A stretch of 64,000 nucleotides of DNA, taken from contig NZ_CALISE010000020.1 of the NCBI RefSeq assembly GCF_938041965.1, positions 62,001 through 126,000 of the forward strand, given 5' to 3'. The notes beneath the pieces were generated by a model. The model saw only the letters and a list, made by a program, of their open reading frames with translations, did not search any database and was not told the DNA's origin. Below, one piece after another: positions 61,551-64,000 of the stretch. Numbering within the stretch: position 1 is the stretch's first letter; each line of letters begins with the position of its first letter. This DNA is from an uncultured Mogibacterium sp. GTDB lineage: Bacteria; Bacillota; Clostridia; Peptostreptococcales; Anaerovoracaceae. The translations under genes and the position numbers were made by a program.

Positions 61551-61641
61551 TGTAATCTATACTCTTTGCGCCAAGCTTTATCGAATCAGCCACAGCACCA
61601 CTAAGTGCACTGGATAAAAGATGTAGAAAAACCACTTATTA

Positions 61642-62358
61642 AATGAAGCCTTGCTTCCACGCTCGCCATTAGGGGTATCGAAGGGAGACACATTTAATCT
61701 TAACGACGGGGGCAAGACATATACCGTTAGAGTAAGTGAAATTGCTGAGATGTATGCAGGACACTATATGTTCGTTAGTGACGATTACTATTCACAGGTA
61801 TGGGGCGAGACTCCTGCTGCCAACAGTTATTTGGTCAAGGTCAAAGAGAAGAGTGATATTGCTAATGTGGCATCAAAATTCATGAACCTAGAAGGTGTTA
61901 AAGGAGTAGCTCATAATCTCAATATAATCGAGCAGGTTCGTGGTGTATCAAAATCTTTGCTGACGGTAATGTTTGTTTTGACGATCATGTCGACCCTGCT
62001 AGCCATAGTGATTCTCTATAATCTAACTAACATAAATATGGTAGAACGAATCCGCGAGATATCTACCGTTAAGGTCCTTGGATTTCTTAATAAAGAAGCC
62101 ACCATGTACCTATATCGTGAGACTATAGTGCTATCAATTATCGGAATTGGACTAGGGCTTATATCGGGCAAGATGCTGCATGATTTTATAATCGCGTATG
62201 TTGCTCCATCACACGTTATGTTTACGCCCAATATAGAGTTATGGGGGTATATAGTTCCGAGCGGAGCAGTTATAGGAATACTCTGTGTGTTGTGCGTTTA
62301 TGTAAATCGCATGATTAGAAAACTCAATATGCTGGACGCATTAAAGTCGGTTGATTAG
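61642..62358 (+). pseudogene. 5'-truncated FtsX-like ABC transporter permease
   Basis: The surviving ~235 residues show the C-terminal half of a MacB/FtsX permease: SPLGVSKGDTFNLNDGG-type extracellular strands, then three hydrophobic segments (about 105-130, 150-178, 205-225), a coupling-type stretch VERIREISTVKVLG between the first two, and the end MIRKLNMLDALKSVD. The N-terminal half is absent, and the upstream boundary abuts the toxin remnant, so this is a deletion product. No start codon with a ribosome-binding site was found. Confidence 0.75.
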
Positions 62359-62384
62359 AAACCAGCTTTATATGGATAATACTA

Positions 62385-62412
62385 TTGACGTCACTAGAAT
62401 AACCAGTATAAT
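62385..62412 (+). promoter_or_regulatory. Strong promoter of the AEC transporter gene
   Basis: TTGACG, a 16-base spacer, then perfect TATAAT, giving an untranslated leader of about 70 bases. Confidence 0.75.
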
Positions 62413-62489
62413 CATTTTAATAGCGTGTTATTTAATTGCGCGAAACCTTTTGTTTCTATCGACATGTAATGATGATTAGGTAGGTATAT

Positions 62490-63425
62490 ATGAAAGCAGT
62501 AGAGGCATTATTTCCGGTCTTTTTTATGCTCTTTTTAGGGCTACTGGCGAGAAAAAGGCAGTGGATTACATTTGCACAGAACGAAGGTGCAAAGAAATTA
62601 GTATTTACAATCTTATTTCCGTTACTAGTATACAAAGTGCTTGTAACATCCGAGCTCAAGAGTACATTTCTCATCCAGATTATATATATGGATATAATCT
62701 GGCTAATCGTGCTGTTTATAGGGTTTAAGCTGACGCCGTTCACCGGCAAAAAGTTTGCACATATCTCGCCTTATCTACTAGTAACTTGTGAAGGTGGGAA
62801 CGTAGCTCTTCCGCTATACATATCTATAGTCGGAGCGGTACATGCGGTTAATATAGTCACATTTGACGTTGCTGGCATCTTGATTAACTTTGGAGTGCTA
62901 CCGATTCTTGTGACTAAGAAAGTCGTTGGCCAGGTCGAGTGGAAGGAGCTGTTAAAGAAGATTTTTACAAGCTCGTTCATGGTCTCGGTCATTGGGGGTG
63001 TGTTCATGAACCTTACGGGGCTTCATAAAATGATTATGAGCATGGGACTCGAGTCTACATTCAATTCAACGATGGAGCTCGTTATAACACCGATAACAGG
63101 CATTATCCTATTTACACTGGGGTACGAGCTGAAATTTGAGAAAGAGATGCTTTCTTCGCTTTTAAGGCTTGCGATAGTGAGACTCGTGCTCTGCTCGATA
63201 ATAATTGCACTATTTTACGTGGTGTTCCCAACACTCGTATCCGAGAAGGTTTTTGAGATTGCTGTTCTGCTTTACTTCATGTGCCCAACTGGATTCCCAG
63301 TTCCACTTCAGGTACAGGCGCTCGTTACGTGTGAGGATGACGAGAGCTATATGTCAGCATTTATCTCACTATTTCTTGTAGTTGCACTAATCGCATACAC
63401 GTTAATTACAATCTTTGTGGCATAA
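62490..63425 (+). CDS. AEC family transporter
   Basis: 311 residues, integral membrane, of the auxin efflux carrier family (malonate, malate or other organic-acid carriers in bacteria). About ten hydrophobic helices; conserved segments include KKLVFTILFPLLVYKVL in the first half and TLGYELKFEKEMLSSL later. The ribosome-binding site is a weak aggtagg. Its position next to an FMN-dependent hydroxy-acid dehydrogenase suggests organic-acid (for example lactate or malate) transport; this is inference. Confidence 0.85.
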   Translation: MKAVEALFPVFFMLFLGLLARKRQWITFAQNEGAKKLVFTILFPLLVYKVLVTSELKSTFLIQIIYMDIIWLIVLFIGFKLTPFTGKKFAHISPYLLVTCEGGNVALPLYISIVGAVHAVNIVTFDVAGILINFGVLPILVTKKVVGQVEWKELLKKIFTSSFMVSVIGGVFMNLTGLHKMIMSMGLESTFNSTMELVITPITGIILFTLGYELKFEKEMLSSLLRLAIVRLVLCSIIIALFYVVFPTLVSEKVFEIAVLLYFMCPTGFPVPLQVQALVTCEDDESYMSAFISLFLVVALIAYTLITIFVA

Positions 63426-63479
63426 CGGATAGTTGTAATGTAAATTTTTGATGATATTAAGGAAATTATGGAGGGGATT

Positions 63480-64000
63480 ATGAGTGAGATTAAGAGCCCA
63501 TGGCCAGGACCAAAGGGATTGATACCTGTTACAAGTGGTAAGGCAGATGATGCGAACGTATATAACAGGGCGTATCTGGATAGCATTCACGTGGAGATGA
63601 GGGTGATCGATGCAGTTCTTCCGGACCTAGGCTGTGAAATATTTGGAGAGAAGTTCTCTTCGCCGATTATGATGCCTGCTTTTTCGCATCTCAACAAAGT
63701 TGGTAAGGAGGGCAAGAAACCGATGGTTCAGTATGCAGAGGCAGCTTTGGAGCTAAATGCTTTAAACTGGGTCGGCATGGAACCGAATGATGAATATGCA
63801 GAAATTGCTGCCGTCGGTGCGAAGACGGTGAGGATAATAAAGCCTTTCATGGATCATGATAAGATTCTAGATGAGATAAAGTTTGCTGAAGAACACGGGG
63901 CAATCGCTGTAGGTATTGATATAGACCACGTGCCTGGAACTGATGGCAAATACGACGTTGTAGACGGATTTCCTCTCGTGCCCGTTATGCAGGAAGATCT
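63480..64000 (+). CDS. FMN-dependent alpha-hydroxy-acid dehydrogenase (partial)
   Basis: The gene runs off the right end, so only ~173 residues are visible. The N-terminus reads MSEIKSPWPGPKGLIPVTSG. The family resemblance is to FMN-binding lactate dehydrogenase/glycolate oxidase-type proteins: YLDSIHVEMRVIDAVLPDLG, then FGEKFSSPIMMPAFSHLNKV, and later the TIM-barrel segment AIAVGIDIDHV. The catalytic histidine/arginine region lies beyond the window. The gagggg ribosome-binding site precedes the ATG. It is 54 bases after the AEC transporter and probably shares its transcript. Confidence 0.85.
   Translation, partial: MSEIKSPWPGPKGLIPVTSGKADDANVYNRAYLDSIHVEMRVIDAVLPDLGCEIFGEKFSSPIMMPAFSHLNKVGKEGKKPMVQYAEAALELNALNWVGMEPNDEYAEIAAVGAKTVRIIKPFMDHDKILDEIKFAEEHGAIAVGIDIDHVPGTDGKYDVVDGFPLVPVMQED

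Overview
The window looks like a chromosome segment from a low-to-mid GC anaerobic member of the Clostridia. The evidence is a complete six-gene RNF complex in the clostridial order C-D-G-E-A-B, Gram-positive ribosome-binding sites, the murB/rapZ/whiA neighbourhood, a YedF/DUF3343 selenium/sulfur-handling pair, and wall-anchored surface proteins. An oral or gut anaerobe of the Anaerovoracaceae (Mogibacterium / Eubacterium nodatum) type is my guess, not a demonstrated placement.

Positions 1-28550 are mostly housekeeping and surface genes. They comprise serS, a PLP-dependent Orn/Lys/Arg decarboxylase, rnfCDGEAB, a secreted beta-helix protein, an AGCS amino-acid:cation symporter, an extracellular FMN-binding Ig-domain protein, an 1828-residue Cna-B adhesin, the yedF/DUF3343 pair on the minus strand, an AI-2E-family permease, murB, a PHP hydrolase, rapZ, whiA and rlmD. 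RNF links ferredoxin and NAD to an ion gradient, and the symporter probably spends such a gradient. Two gene-free stretches around whiA carry degenerate short repeats.

Positions 28550-49000 form an acquired island. It opens with a truncated Vat/CatB-type acetyltransferase fused tail-on to a truncated phage-type DUF2800 gene and a small minus-strand phage-like module. A long plus-strand restriction operon follows: HTH protein, HsdM, HsdS, HsdR, a fusion with two metallopeptidase motifs and a C-terminal HTH, an Mrr-like nuclease, a DUF262/DUF1524 protein whose DUF4268 tail is cut off by an in-frame TAA, a small PD-(D/E)XK-like protein and a SEC-C protein. Two short non-coding stretches (near 47529 and 48911) encode tails resembling the C-terminus of RlmD, and a broken serine recombinase lies between them. 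I infer repeated integration at the 3' end of rlmD.

Positions 49370-57440 hold an accessory cluster of immunity-like proteins (SUKH, DUF1963 and unrecognised families), decayed copies of the same families, an unrecognised 797-residue protein with a glycine-rich hydrophobic core, and a membrane-linked HTH regulator. No toxin is recognisable.

Positions 57444-64000 return to ordinary genes: the iron-sulfur repair protein Ric, a second wall-anchored adhesin with pilin-type isopeptide domains, a RelB antitoxin with a frameshifted YafQ-like toxin, a 5'-truncated FtsX permease, an AEC transporter, and the start of an FMN-dependent alpha-hydroxy-acid dehydrogenase that runs off the end.
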